This document shows, one piece after another, positions 32,505 to 44,003 of a stretch of 64,000 nt of DNA (the stretch's first letter is position 1; each line of letters begins with the position of its first letter). Made by a program: the position numbers and the translations under genes. The DNA is from Acheta domesticus (lineage: Eukaryota > Arthropoda > Insecta > Orthoptera > Gryllidae), in NCBI GenBank assembly GCA_031308135.1, contig JAHLJT010009436.1:163979681-164043680 (forward strand), read 5' to 3'. Under the pieces are notes generated by a model. It was given only the letters and a program-made list of their open reading frames with translations. It had not been told where the DNA came from and did not search any database.

Positions 32505-32945
32505 TTAATTGGCCTCGGGCCCCGGACGCGGTCGCCGGCGCGGGGCGTGCTTCGCGGAGGGGGGGACGGTGGTGAGGCGGGGGAGGGGGCACGTAGTGGG
32601 GGAAAGGCGTAGAGGCGGAGGGGCGGAAAGGGGGCTCGGGCTGGGGAAGGACCGTGGAGAGGACGGGGAGGAGCCGGGGCGGGGCGGTGGCGGGGCGAGG
32701 AGGGGGCGGGGTCCGGGGCGGGGGCGGGGGTCGGGGCGGAGGCGGGGGCGGGCTGGGGGCGGGGCGGGGGTGGGCTGGGGGTGGGGCGAGGGTGGGCTGG
32801 GGGCGGGGCGGAGGCGAGGCGGGGACGAGGTGGGGAGGTGCGAGGAGGCGCGGGATGGGGGGCGGGGCGGGGGCGGTGGCATGGCGGGGCGGACTGTGGC
32901 GAGGGGGGCAGGATGGGGGCGGGGCGGGGGCGGTGGCCACTGCGG
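32505..32945. repeat. GGGGC-rich low-complexity block
   Basis: GGGGCGGGGG, GGGCTGGG and GGGGCGAGG motifs repeat with no fixed phase and overwhelming G excess on the plus strand. Frames of up to 197 codons on both strands are artefacts. Confidence 0.8.
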
Positions 32946-34074
32946 CCGCCGCGGCGTCGGCGGAGTTTGCTGCGCAACCGCTGTGTCTCTGGAGAGGCGA
33001 TGGTGACGCTGCGGAAAGCGATTTGTGGATGTGTGCAGGGGAGAGATGACGAGTGCATAGCGTATTTCGCTCGGATTTAGAGATTGATACAAAAGCAATT
33101 ATTATTATTATTGACCGCTTTTATCTTGTATGTGTGTGATGTATGTTTATGTGGTGTGTACAAATGTCATTCTTAATGTGTCATTCTTAAAAGCAAAAAA
33201 AAATTCTCTGGAAAGTGATTTTCTAAGTAAGCAGAAATTGGGGTAGTGGAAGGGGAAGAAACACATGTGGGAAGGTGTGATGAGGAGGTATGAGGCAGGG
33301 TACTCTGGGACAGAAACTCACTCCGAGCGAAGGATGAGGACATGGGAGAAAACTGATTGAGGCTGAAGGTGTAAAATGTGTTTCCACTGAAGGTGTAAAA
33401 TGTGTTTCCCATTTTACGATGGGCAGACGAATGGTTCAGACGAGGTAATGAACCCGTGACTTTGGCATGAGGCGGAGGCGGAGGCAGGGGAGAGAAGGCA
33501 GAACAATAGGGTGTAAAAGAAAGTAGGGTGCAAGTGCGTGAAAGTAGGTAAGCGAGTTGTTGACGAAAATGGAGTTTAGTAATACAGAAAAATGAATGAT
33601 TTACCGAAACATTGGTACTGTTGGAGGCGGCGACAAACACACATGTAGTCACAGTATGTGAACTACCAGGGGTTTATTTCTGAGGGAGATTAGGGCTGGG
33701 TTTGAGTGAGTAGAGGGCAGGGAAGTGGGTAGAAGCCAAAGGAGTGGGTGTGAAATTGTAGAAAATGTTGGAGTAAGGAAAGAAAGAAAGAAAGCAAGCA
33801 AGGAAGCAAAACGCACCCCTACTGCAGTGAGGTGGTGAAGTGCCGCGGAAAGCGGGAGCGCATACGGGGCGGGTGTGAGTTTCCTGCGGGGTGGGAGGCG
33901 AGGGCGGGGGCCGCTGCGAGGAACACCACCTGCCCGCCGTCCAACTTGGCTCTAATTACCGGGACGGTGCGGTGGGGCGATGGCGGCGGCGACGGCAGCC
34001 TCGCTTCGCTTTGTTCCCAGCCAGCGCAAAACATCGCAAGGCGGCGGCGGCGACTCCAAACAATACAGAGCGAA
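32946..34074. other. Gene-free stretch with short tandem repeats
   Basis: It contains a 24-bp perfect tandem pair (next entry) and a GAAA-rich run at 33778-33800. CpG-rich DNA lies at 33840-34050, just before the SINE. No gene was recognised. Confidence 0.4.
33363..33410 (+). repeat. 24-bp tandem duplication
   Basis: CTGAAGGTGTAAAATGTG plus TTTCC occurs twice back to back, nearly identical, so the duplication is recent. Confidence 0.93.
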
Positions 34075-34412
34075 TGACGGAGAAATACACTAACATGAAG
34101 ACAAAAGATGGCTCGCGATCTTTCCTTCCTCTTCCTTGTCCTATGCTTTCCTTTTACACACACGCTTATATTTACATGTACAGCACTACCATACATGTTA
34201 CGAAACCGGTAGATAGCTTAGCCTCACGCTGGGGCAATGCCTCGCTGGTGATGATACCTGGAGAGGGAAATTGTCATCATCCTACGTATGGTTCGGCGCC
34301 GCATCTTACCACCAGTGGGAGAGGAACCCCAGCACATCCTGGAATAAATGCATTCACTACACTAATGGGACTAGTGACAATAGCAGTTGGCGTGCCTTGA
34401 ATGATCAGTCAA
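34075..34412 (+). mobile_element. tRNA-derived SINE, family B, 5'-truncated copy
   Basis: It has GGCTCGCGATCTTTCCTTCC, TACCATACATGTTACG, GCTGGGGCAATGCC, GATACCTGGAGAGGG, AATGGGACTAGTGACAATAG and CAGTTGGCGTGCC in family order. The head with A and B boxes is missing and the tail is poor (GATCAGTCAAG). Confidence 0.8.
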
Positions 34413-35999
34413 GCAGATCTCACAACGCCACGGCAGAATCTCAATGCAAGGGCGCGCCACGCGGGAGTCTAGAGATATTGTGCCGTCGCGTTGGCTGCCC
34501 TGCGTGGGAGGAGGACACGAAACGATCGCATACCTGAGAATTGCGTGGCGAGACGCACGACGTTGGGGGCTGTAGATATTCTGAGAATCAGGTGACGCCG
34601 GCTTGGCTTGTCCTGCAGCTAGGTGTCACGTGGTAATATGCAAACCCTTCCCACGCTCAACGGTGTTCAGGTGGGGGTGAACCGACAGGTATAATTTGGG
34701 CCAACTCGCTCACGCCGGCGAGTTTTGTTCTTGAAGACCTTGCTCTTTGCGCAAAATGCATGAGCGTATTCGTGTGGTGCACGGATGACGAAAGTCACGT
34801 GAGTGGCGCGGTGGGAGCGTGCACTCGAGGCACCCTCTGTTAAATGTGGTGCATCCACAGGACTATACCATCGCGGCTGGCGGTCGGGAGACACCTGAAA
34901 GCTTGTACGGGGTAGTTCAATACCTTATTTATAAATTTTGTACATAAAACTTGTATATACTTTATGTCTGTGTGCTTACCTCCATGACGCCACACTATTT
35001 AAGCGCTGCGTGATTAAAGCTTCAAGATGCGGCGATTGCCACTCCGGCAACCCGATTCTGCTTCCTTTTGTGCTAAAACGCAGGAGGCTGTAGGCGTATT
35101 CCATTTGTTGATTGTCACTACCTCGCGTCTGTTCTCGCGAACTAATATTGGATGTTTCTCGCTTGCCCCCTCTGTACTGAATGTTGATTTTAACTAGTTG
35201 TGACAACGTGCAATTGGGATCAGTAGTTTTTTTTGTTTTTGCAGGAAATGAAAAGTCTGATGGAAAATAAGCGAGGTATTGGCAGAATGACAGAAATGAA
35301 GTCAATATTGATCTGTTCCTGCCACGTTTTTTCGGTCCTTTTAGCATTAAATAAATGAAAATGGTTGATGAAATATTTTTAAAAATTTCTTTGCATTCAT
35401 TTTATATGAAGCAAATATTAAATTTGTATACATTTCATTCAGTTAACCCATTTAATAAAATATTTCAAATTCCAATATAATTTTTGAATTTTACATTTCC
35501 CAATTGCAAAGTGAAAAGAACAAAAATTCCAGAAGAATCCATAATGTATTTTATTTTTAATGTAGTTTTATATAAATTTTAAATGTGTTGTGAAAATTAG
35601 CAGATTTTAGTTCCAAGGATGTGTCATCAATTCGTTAGTTAGCATGGAAAAATATTTGATTCTATTTTTATTTTAAAGAAAATTCACACTATGGCGATTT
35701 GTTTCTGTCGCTTCAGCTATAGTAAATGTATTTTCATGCGTTCACTGATCTCACGAGTGTAGGGGATTTTCCAATTTTACTGCTGTTTTAAAACAATTTC
35801 ATGGCAATTTCAGAACATCATCTTTGCCTATGCTGCATTAATCCATCTCTATATTATGTTTGATTATTTTCTTATTGGAATTCCCTCTCTAGAATCAAGT
35901 AATTCCGACTGTTAAAACTTGAGTAATTACGGAGCTCCACTTGATGCAAATATTAATGCAACGCAAGCAGTGCTCACCATCCCTCACGACAAGAATAGT
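34413..35999. other. Gene-free stretch
   Basis: Mid-GC to about 34910, then strongly AT-rich. No gene, RNA or repeat was recognised. Confidence 0.45.
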
Positions 36000-36000
36000 G

Positions 36001-36255
36001 CTGGGACCTGTGGGAGCGAGTACCGTGCGGGAGCGAGGGCCGTGTGGGAGTGGGGAGTGTGGGAGCAGGGTCCTGTCGAAGCGGGTACCGTGCGGAAGCG
36101 ACACCGTGGGACAGCGGGGACCATGTGTGAGCGGGTACCGTGTGAGAGTGGGAACCGTGTGGGAGCGAGGACCATACAGGAGCGGGGGCTGTGTGGGAGC
36201 GAGAACTGTGTGGAAGCGGGGACCATGTGGAATTGGGAACCTAGTTGGGCTCGCA
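36001..36255 (+). repeat. Minisatellite array, left arm (GTGGGAGCGRG-NACC type)
   Basis: Degenerate 15- to 18-bp units such as GTGGGAGCGAGTACC, GTGCGGAAGCGACACC and GTGTGAGAGTGGGAACC. The unit order matches that of the array at 36605-36945 read on the opposite strand, so the two are inverted paralogues. Confidence 0.88.
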
Positions 36256-36604
36256 GTAGCGCTCCGAGAGCGTTCCGTGTGCAGCCCAGCTCCTTTCTCA
36301 CTGAAATCATCATGGCGTTACCTCCAAACCTTCCATCACTTTTTGTTGTACATCAATTTCTTCTCTTTGAGTTTGCGCCTGAGGTACATCACGTGATCAT
36401 CCAATGCGCCAGTTCAGCTCTGTTCATCCCTTCCGCTGCCACTTTGTTCTTTTGCGAATTACCCGTCCGCCTTTGGCGCGACCTCCACGCTCGCACCTGC
36501 AGTTGTTCGGGGTAATTACTCGGCTTATTAGCGTCGGCGGCGCAATTCAGCTGTTTAGGAGCGCGCTCCATCTCCATTCCCGCTTTCAGCGTCCCTTCCT
36601 TCAC

Positions 36605-36945
36605 GGATCCCAACTCCAGTGCCCGCCCCAACTCAGTTCCCGATTCCACGTGGTCCCCGCTCCCACGCAGTTCTCGCTCCCACACGGCCCCCGCTCCTGC
36701 ATAGTCCTAGCTCCCACACGGTTCCCACTCTCACACATGGTCACCGCTGCCAAACGGTGTCGCTCCCACGCGGTACCCGCTCTCACAGGTCCTCGCTCCC
36801 ACAGTCCTCACTCCCGCATGGTCCTCGCTCCCACACGGTTCCCGCTCTCTCGCTGTCCTCGCTCCCACATGGTCCCCACTCTCACACGGTTCCCGCTCCC
36901 TCAACGTCCCCACTCCCTTACCGTTCCCGCTCCCACACGCTCCTT
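36605..36945 (-). repeat. Minisatellite array, right arm, inverted
   Basis: On the minus strand the same units occur in the same order as in the left array. It runs from GGGAACCGTGTG-type units to GGGGACCACGTGGAATCGGG and GTTGGGGCGGG. The ~350-bp spacer 36256-36604 is not repetitive. Open frames on both strands are artefacts. Confidence 0.88.
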
Positions 36946-37887
36946 GCCTCAATACCTTGGATTCAAAATACTGTGTTGTACAATAATTTAGTCTAAGCGA
37001 GAATTGACAACACAAGTCGTTCTAAAACTTCATTGCCTTTGCTGACGTGGTCTCGGCGGTGAAACAAGAGTGGTTCAGGGCATGTATTTACTGAAAAGTT
37101 TGGGTCAGTGGATGGGTTGTGGATGGGCTATTGCGTTGACATCGGTAACAGAGACTTGGTGCAACATGTTGCTATATGAATTGATAGGAATCTCCCCAAA
37201 AGGTGTAACTTTCTTGAATAAGTGTTTCAATAAGCGAAATTTCAAGTGATTTGTTCTAATGACTTTTACATACGGTACTAATTTCATATTCCTTCTGAAG
37301 AGAAATTATTGATAATTTTCATAACATTGAAGATATCATTTAAGATAATTTTTTCTATTATGTCTATAATATTTTATAAATCACAGTAAAAAGTTCGCCT
37401 TTTAATGTACTATCTTTATATTTAAATATTAGTCTAAAACAATTTAATTTGGTATTCTCATTTTCAGAATTGGTTGTGCAAGTTTCATTTCGTTCATTGA
37501 ACATTTCTCCGAACATTGTTTTCTCCCACAAGTTTGATTTAATTTAATCTCGTTAAAATTAGTAAAAACGTTGTTATCCCATGAAGGAAAATTATAATCA
37601 TCGCCGTTTCTAGAGCTCTGAATCCGTTCCCTACCATTCTACTACACATAGTTGAATGATGAATATAAATACTAACAAAACGAGGTTAGCAACATTTAAA
37701 AATTAAAAAAGTTACTTCTGATTAATAGCATTGGTAAAAGAACTCGAGATTTTTATAGTACTCTGAAGAAAATAGACACTCGCAATTCGGGTCTACACCT
37801 TCCACAACTTGTAAAGGAAAATCAAACAAAAACGCGCGACAAGCGAAGCTAAATTTATCCAGTATTCTCCCATCCTCTGGCGAATTC
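36946..37887. other. Gene-free stretch
   Basis: Mostly AT-rich DNA with no recognised gene or repeat. Confidence 0.45.
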
Positions 37888-38151
37888 AAGGTGGTGAGGA
37901 GTGGCATAGGGACTACGGCCCCCTCAAAAGCCTAGAATTTTCGTTTACCTTCCTTTATTTGGCAAAATTGATTTAAATATTTTTTTTAATTACTAATATA
38001 TAATAATATATATATGATACTAAACAATACTATTGCATAGTATCATATATAAAATACATAAAAAATATACAATGTGATAACAAATATGTTTATTATTTAA
38101 CAGAAATCTACGATGACCCCCCCCCCCAATGGTCGGCTGGATCCGCCCCTG
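37888..38151. mobile_element. Possible hAT-like remnant, one end recognised
   Basis: The minus-strand end CAGGGGCGGATCCAGC, followed by a poly-G run (38118-38107), looks like a common hAT-type terminus. The opposite end is uncertain: CAAGGTGGTGAGGAG at 37888 with a C/G-rich continuation is only loosely similar, and no duplication was found. Interior AT-rich. Confidence 0.3.
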
Positions 38152-38221
38152 GATGCATTCCCCGATCCTCCCATTTTGGCAACGCTCCTTTGGCGGGTGA
38201 CGTGGCCGGCGAAGCGTCAAT

Positions 38222-38660
38222 GTGGGCGCGGGGGGGGGGCGGGGGGAAAGGACCGGGGCGGGACGGAGTAGGCAAGGGCGGAGCGGAAGCAGGATAGGGT
38301 TGGGGACGGAAGCGGGACGGGGGAGGGGCCGGGGCGGGGTGCGGGGCCGGAGGCTGGGGCGGGTGACGCGGCTGGCGAAGCGTCAGTGGCAGCGCGGGGA
38401 GGGGGGCGGGACGGGGGTGGTGGCGGGGGAGGGGCCGGGCCAGCGAGGGCGGGGCGGAAGCGGGACAGGGTTGGGGACGAAAGCGGGGTGGAGGTGGGCC
38501 GGGAGCGCTGTGGATCGTGGGCGCGTGAGAGGCGGGGCGGGGGGCGGGTTGGTGGCTGGTCGGGGGCGGGGCGGGTGCGGGTCTGGGGCGGAGCGGGGGC
38601 GGGGCCCGGGGCGAGAGCTGGAACCGGCGGCGGGGCCGGTGGCGGCGCGGGGGGCGGGGC
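38222..38660. repeat. GGGGC-rich low-complexity block
   Basis: The same type as 32505-32945. Two loosely similar halves start with GGCGAAGCGTCA (38208 and 38373) followed by GGGCGCGGGG or GGCAGCGCGGGG. This suggests a diverged ~165-bp duplication. Confidence 0.75.
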
Positions 38661-41600
38661 CGGCAGCGTCATTTGCTGGGCTGTCGGCGGTGATTTTTGG
38701 CGCGTCCCGAGTGGTCGCTCCCCCAGACGCGGGCGAACGTGTCGGTGACGCTGTCAGTGGGAGCGCGTGGGCGGACTGCAGGCGAGCGAGAGTGACGCGT
38801 GGCTCGCGGCCGGCCTCGCTAAAAATAGCCCCCTGCTTGGCGGAGAGGACCGCCCGATGACGGATTGTCTTAAACAGGAGGCTGCAAAGTGTGTGTTGAA
38901 GTGTGTTAGCGAGGGTTTATGAAAAGAAATAGTGGGTGATTATTCTCTATCGACAAAGATAGATGCGTATGTATTAATATTATTAGTAGCAATGCCTTAA
39001 TAACATAATAATAACAAAAAACACCTTTGGAAACATGAACATGATCACTGCCGTTAATGTAATGTGAAATGATAATTAGTCACGTAATGTGCATTGCTAT
39101 TGTAGTAAGTTAGTTTTAGTGGAGTGAATAATTTAAACTGGATATCTGAGCCAAAGTAACTTATCCATTATTAATTGATTGTTTTCTGTTTTGTTTCAGG
39201 TAATTTAAAACTAATAGAGAAGAACATGTGCCAGTCTCTTATGTGAGTATGAAGCACTAATCTTCAGGTATGATTGTCTTAGGTTTAAGTTGTATAGTGT
39301 TTCACCAAGGGCCTTATAATGATTCAAATAATCGAGTGACCCCACCAAGTCTGAAGGCTGTTGTCCCGAGGGCTTGTTGAAGCTTGGGATTATTAAAACC
39401 AGTTCATGGTTCATACAAGATTTTCTTTCTTCTTTCTTTGTTCGATAGGGTCATCTAGGGACCACCGGACAATTTCAACACTTCCTTTCAAGTTATCTTT
39501 CTTCTTTTCCCAGTACTCCTTCATCTTTTCACTGTGTTTCATTTTCCTCTCATCGGACCATTTCGCACCAGTTTTCCTCTCCTTTCTTCTTTGGTACCCT
39601 TCCATTTGTTGCAATTCATTTTATAAAAAACTCTCTTCGTTGTTTCTTCCTCTTATATCGATGCTTTTCATGTCTTTTTATATAATTATTTATTTTTTTA
39701 CCGATTTTTATTGTTTCAGGTGTACAATATTTACTAGATATTAATATAACTCAATTTGTAATATTTTCATACCTCCCCCCATTAATTCCCTTTATCAGTT
39801 CTCTCCAGGAGAGAACGTGTAGAGTCATTCAAATACTTTCATATTTCCTTTGTAACAACGTTTCTCTGGGTCTAGCAACTTCGAGCAGAGTAAATCCAGC
39901 TCCTTATGGAAGATAAAAATAAATAATACCGTGTCTGACAAAACAAAAATAATGTGTTTCCTTTGTATTCCAGAATGCTCAAAAGTTGTATTTTTATAAA
40001 GTTAGTATTTAAGTAGTTTTCTTCTACTCACTTCGATAAATATTCATATTTCAGAACATCCCGCAATGAACTATACACGATGGCAATTTGTTGTTACTAT
40101 TTAGACTCATTACTTTATTAAAAATTGCAACAATACGTATTTATGTTTAAAACATATTTTGTATTATGTTTAATTTATTAATTTACCAATTCCTTTTCAT
40201 TTGTGAATACTCGTTTATTATTACTTAAACTCTGAAAATCCAAATGTCTGATAAAATTAATTTTAGAATAATTTTTATCCCAAGACATCAATTGAATTAA
40301 ACTAAAAAACATGAAAATTAAATGAAAAACTAGACACAGAAATATCTGTTGTGTAATTCACAGTGAACTAATATAAATAGTATTTTGTGCTCTCGGCAGA
40401 TAAATTGCCAAACTCAGACAATGACACGTTACGTGTAAAGCTAAAAACGCTGAAAGCCATAGAAGCAAAAGGAGGTGAAGTTGGTGAAATAGCCTCATTT
40501 ACGGTTTTCCCCGAAAATAAAGCTTTCTAGAAATCTTTCCGATTGGCAGTGACGTTGACAACTTACACCTGACCGTCTGTTTATATTCTTGAGGCGATTC
40601 AAGATTGGATTGGATACGAGATCAACGCGTCTTTTCAGCGATTCAAAGATTCCATCATCCCGTGATTGTAAGAGAAATAAACATGCCAAACATGTTTGAA
40701 CTGAAAAGCTGTCGATTTGCCCGCGCCATGAGTGCTCTGTCAAGAAATCTTTGAGTTCTTTGTTGGACTAGGAATTTCCGTGCTATTTTTTCTTGATGTG
40801 AGATTTGTATCATTACGTGTGTATTGACATTTCTTCGTGTTGTAATGGGTTTGCCTACGTCGCATATCTGTCCTTCAATCTTTCCTAAGAATATGTCAGC
40901 ATCTTTTAGTCGTTAAGGTTCTTATTGAAAGCAGTATATCTCGTGATGAAAAGTGTGCCTAAATGTGATCTCAAGAAAATCCCTGTTATTTTTGAGAATT
41001 AAACATCTAATTTTTTACAAATTGGTGTAAGACATTGATTCTCTTCTACCTTTCAAATCATTTCTAGTATTCCAAATAAGATTAAAATAAAACAAATTTA
41101 GCTCGTAAATGACGAGAAATGTAACATTTTACTTTAGTTGAGCGTTGTGATCAGTACAACACACGTAAATATTCCACTTCGCTGTGAGTGTTCGTTCTGT
41201 TATATTTTGAACCTTCCTTGATGATTCGTTAGTATTTTGATTAAATAGTAGATATATTTTACCTCATTTTTCTACAAATAAATGAGACTCAATTATACTC
41301 CAACAGTTCTTATATTATCGAAAACAATCTTGTGCGTGTAAATTGAATAAAAATAAGCTACTTACCCTCAAATAGTTTATAGAACGAGAATATATATGTG
41401 TCTATTATTTTACTTAGGAGTTGATTCTTAAAACACTCCAGTAAGAAAGACTAATTTTTATCAAGAGATTTTCGATAAAAAATATTGAATGAAATGACTG
41501 AATTAATCGTAGAAGTGTATCAGTGAAAGTATTATCACTTATTAGTATTTACTGATTTTCTATTAGTTGTTATTTATTTACTGTAGCTTCTGATTTGAGA

Positions 41601-41689
41601 CAATCATTGGTATAGAATAAAACGGAACCATATCAATGAAAACATGTATATAAACATATATTTGGATTTTAATAAAATGATTGTGTAAC
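38661..41689. other. Gene-free stretch
   Basis: CpG-rich to about 38860, then strongly AT-rich. Minus-strand frames at 39211-39414 and 39411-39614 have somewhat protein-like composition but are not called (see findings and rejected items). Confidence 0.45.
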
Positions 41690-41736
41690 ATGTACGACGT
41701 TTCGCGAAACAGTTTTGTCGCAACTTCAGGTACATT
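41690..41736 (-). ncRNA. Hammerhead-ribozyme-like motif
   Basis: On the minus strand CTGAAGT is followed by TGCGA-AAAA, a short loop and TTTCGCG, then GAAACGTC. Stem II (GCGA with TCGC, plus A-T pairs) and the 3' core GAAAC are good. The 5' core departs from CUGANGA at its last base. The unit is framed by GTAC on both sides. It looks like a Penelope-type relic. It lies 110 bp upstream of a TA/TG microsatellite. Confidence 0.35.
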
Positions 41737-41839
41737 TCTGAAAATAGTCAAATTAATTTACATTAAAATTAAATACTGAACGTATTTAAAAACACGCAAG
41801 TACAAAGCAAAAATGCGGAGAGGGACTCAATATGTCAAT

Positions 41840-41844
<5 letters not shown>

Positions 41845-41925
<81 letters not shown>

Positions 41926-41938
41926 TGTGTTTGTGTGA
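41845..41938. repeat. (TA)n(TG)n compound microsatellite
   Basis: About 23 TA units are followed by about 22 TG units with two TT interruptions. The TA part could extrude as a cruciform. Confidence 0.96.
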
Positions 41939-42099
41939 GTGTTGGTTGTGTATATGTGTGTCAGTATTTTGAAGTATAAACCAAATTTACGTGTTTTAAT
42001 AGATGCGTTTCCGTTTTCTTCAATAGCAATGATTGTCTCAAATTAGAAGATACAGAAAATAAATCAGTGAAGGGATTACCAGCAGTAACGACGCATTTC

Positions 42100-42430
42100 C
42101 GTTCGCTTGTGTTCATTGCCGGTTTCCCGCACGTTCGCCGGCGGCGGTGTTGCATGCGCTCGGCTGTGTGGTTGCGGCGCACCTGGCTACTTCGCTCAGA
42201 TTCTGGAGCGCAACCCCAGGCGCGCCGCCGCCGCCGCCGCCGCGTTTTCCTCTGCGCCCCGCCCCACCGCCACCGTCCCCCCAGGGCGCGCGCCGAATAC
42301 ATTAGGGGCGCGGGGCTTGCGCCCTGCAACGCCAGATAAGGCGCGTTGGAGGAGCGCGCTGGAGGACCCAGACACACCCAGCCCCGCGCCCTCAGCCCCG
42401 CGCGGCCGCCCTCCACGGCTCCCCGTCCCC
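42100..42430. other. CpG-rich block with (GCC)n run
   Basis: A (GCC)7-type run lies at 42223-42243 within a complex CpG-rich segment. Frames on both strands are open by composition. Possibly an island; no promoter can be defined. Confidence 0.4.
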
Positions 42431-42870
42431 ACACTCACGTTCACCCTCACCCTCACTACCCTCACTCTTACCTTCACCCTCCCTACCCTCACCATTACCC
42501 TCCCTACCCTCACCATTACCCTCCCTACCCTTTTCCTGTTTTCATCCTTCCCCTCCCCCCACTCTCAACCCCACCCTTCCGAACCAAACCCTCAGTCTCA
42601 CCCTCATCCTCCCTTCTCTCACCCTCACTGTGCTCATCATCACCCTCCCTGCCCTCACCCTCCCTACCCTGACTCTCACTTTCGTCACTGTCCTACCCTC
42701 ACTGTCTCCACCCTCACCATCCCTACTCTCACTCTCTCCCTTACCCTACTCTCACCCTCATCCTACCCTCACCCTACTCTCACCCTCGCTGCGCCAACTT
42801 TTCGCCGCCAGCCTCACCATTGAGCCTGCCTACTTCCTCATCGCCATCTTACCCTCACCCTACTCTCACC
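42431..42870. repeat. CCCTCACC-type minisatellite
   Basis: ACCCTCACCCTC-like units give way to a cleaner 21-bp unit (CCTACCCTCACCATTACCCTC, here split: CCTACCCTCACC then ATTACCCTC) repeated at 42483-42530 and decayed downstream. The plus strand is nearly G-free. Confidence 0.85.
42786..42846 (+). repeat. 61-bp duplicated segment, copy 1
   Basis: Starts TCGCTGCGCCAACTTTTCG and ends CCTCATCGCCA. It recurs at 43353-43413 with one mismatch (GCCGCC against GCTGCC). Confidence 0.93.
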
Positions 42871-42941
42871 CTTACACTTGTCCTTATCCTCGTCGTCCCC
42901 GTCTTCTGATACTGCCACCACGTCAAGAGAATGAATCCTCA

Positions 42942-42988
42942 CGGCATTACACGTCTTATCTGTTTCTGGTTTCTCTTGTAGTGAGCCC
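42942..42988 (+). repeat. 47-bp inverted repeat, left copy
   Basis: CGGCATTACACGTCTTATC and the following 28 bp recur in inverted orientation at 44695-44741 with about three mismatches. The spacing is about 1.7 kb. Confidence 0.9.
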
Positions 42989-43083
42989 GCTGTCACATTG
43001 GTTTAATATGTCTGTGGGTGTAAGGAAGGAATCTCCCCTGAAGGTGCTGAAAATACCGTCACAGTCCCCACTGTCATACCTAT

Positions 43084-43141
43084 TATCATCGTCACCGTCA
43101 TCGTCACCGTCGTCATCGTCACCGCCGCCGCGGTCGTCGCC
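43084..43141. repeat. (GTCATC/GTCACC)n trinucleotide-type repeat
   Basis: Units ATCGTC, ACCGTC and GTCGTC run into CCGCCGCGG. The minus strand would read as Asp-rich codons. Confidence 0.85.
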
Positions 43142-43352
43142 AAACTTACTGTCACCGTTGCAGTCAAGACGACCCCAGTGATAGTTCACACTGATGTCAC
43201 CGACACCAACTCTATCGCCCATCATTTCCATCACCGCCTCCCCTTCGTACGTTTGCCAACTACCACTACCCCGTCACCACGCTTCGCTAACCCAACTGCC
43301 CCCTCCATTACACTCGCTGAGATATCTGCCTTCCCTCTGCTCCAGCAGCCAA

Positions 43353-43413
43353 TCGCTGCGCCAACTTTTCGCTGCCAGCCTCACCATTGAGCCTGCCTAC
43401 TTCCTCATCGCCA
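43353..43413 (+). repeat. 61-bp duplicated segment, copy 2
   Basis: The partner of 42786-42846. The flanking sequence is unrelated, so the copy is not part of a longer tandem array. Confidence 0.93.
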
Positions 43414-43966
43414 ACGTAACGACCTGACTGAAACTACTGCCCTCTGCTTCGACCGCCGTCCCTACATCCTAAGTCGCAACCTTCGTCACCGTTACTAGAG
43501 AACAACCGATCCCAACCATTGTTGCTGTCGTTACCAAGAGAGAACAAGTTGATATTTACTTCGCCGACAAGGTACGTTGCGAACACTGCACTTTCCAACT
43601 TTGCTCCCTCTCATTACAAATTATGTTTTGCCTTGCGTGCACACCTCTTGTGTCATTCCTCTGGAGTTCTGCATTTTGAGAGGACGTCTACGGCAGGAGG
43701 CCAAACTAATTTAAAATTTTAAGGTCACGACTGACGAGTATGAAGGGGTAGTCAAATAAAAGTTTACCTAGAAAATAAACTGAACAACTATAAGTGCGTA
43801 TTATAACTACAGCAAGTGCTACTAATATACTATATTTCTACTGATGTTAGAGTAATTGAGAACAATTTAATGAGCTTGTTTCTGAATAGTTTTCAATTGA
43901 CCACGCATGAATTACAATGCAATGCAATCACAGTACCTTTGAGTTTTGAATAAATATTACGAAAGT
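43414..43966. other. Gene-free stretch
   Basis: Mid-GC to about 43720, then AT-rich. Nothing was recognised. Confidence 0.45.
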
Positions 43967-43972
43967 TTTATA

Positions 43973-44003
<31 letters not shown>
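43967..44003. repeat. (TA)n microsatellite
   Basis: About 17 TA units with one TG interruption. Confidence 0.95.

Noticed and set aside
39411..39620. Lys/Glu-rich minus-strand frame recalling a NUMOD3-like motif
   Set aside because: Short, compositionally biased and without a neighbouring nuclease domain or splice support.
42431..42870. CCCTCACC array as telomere-like DNA
   Set aside because: The unit is not the insect TTAGG repeat or a close variant, and the array is degenerate and interstitial.
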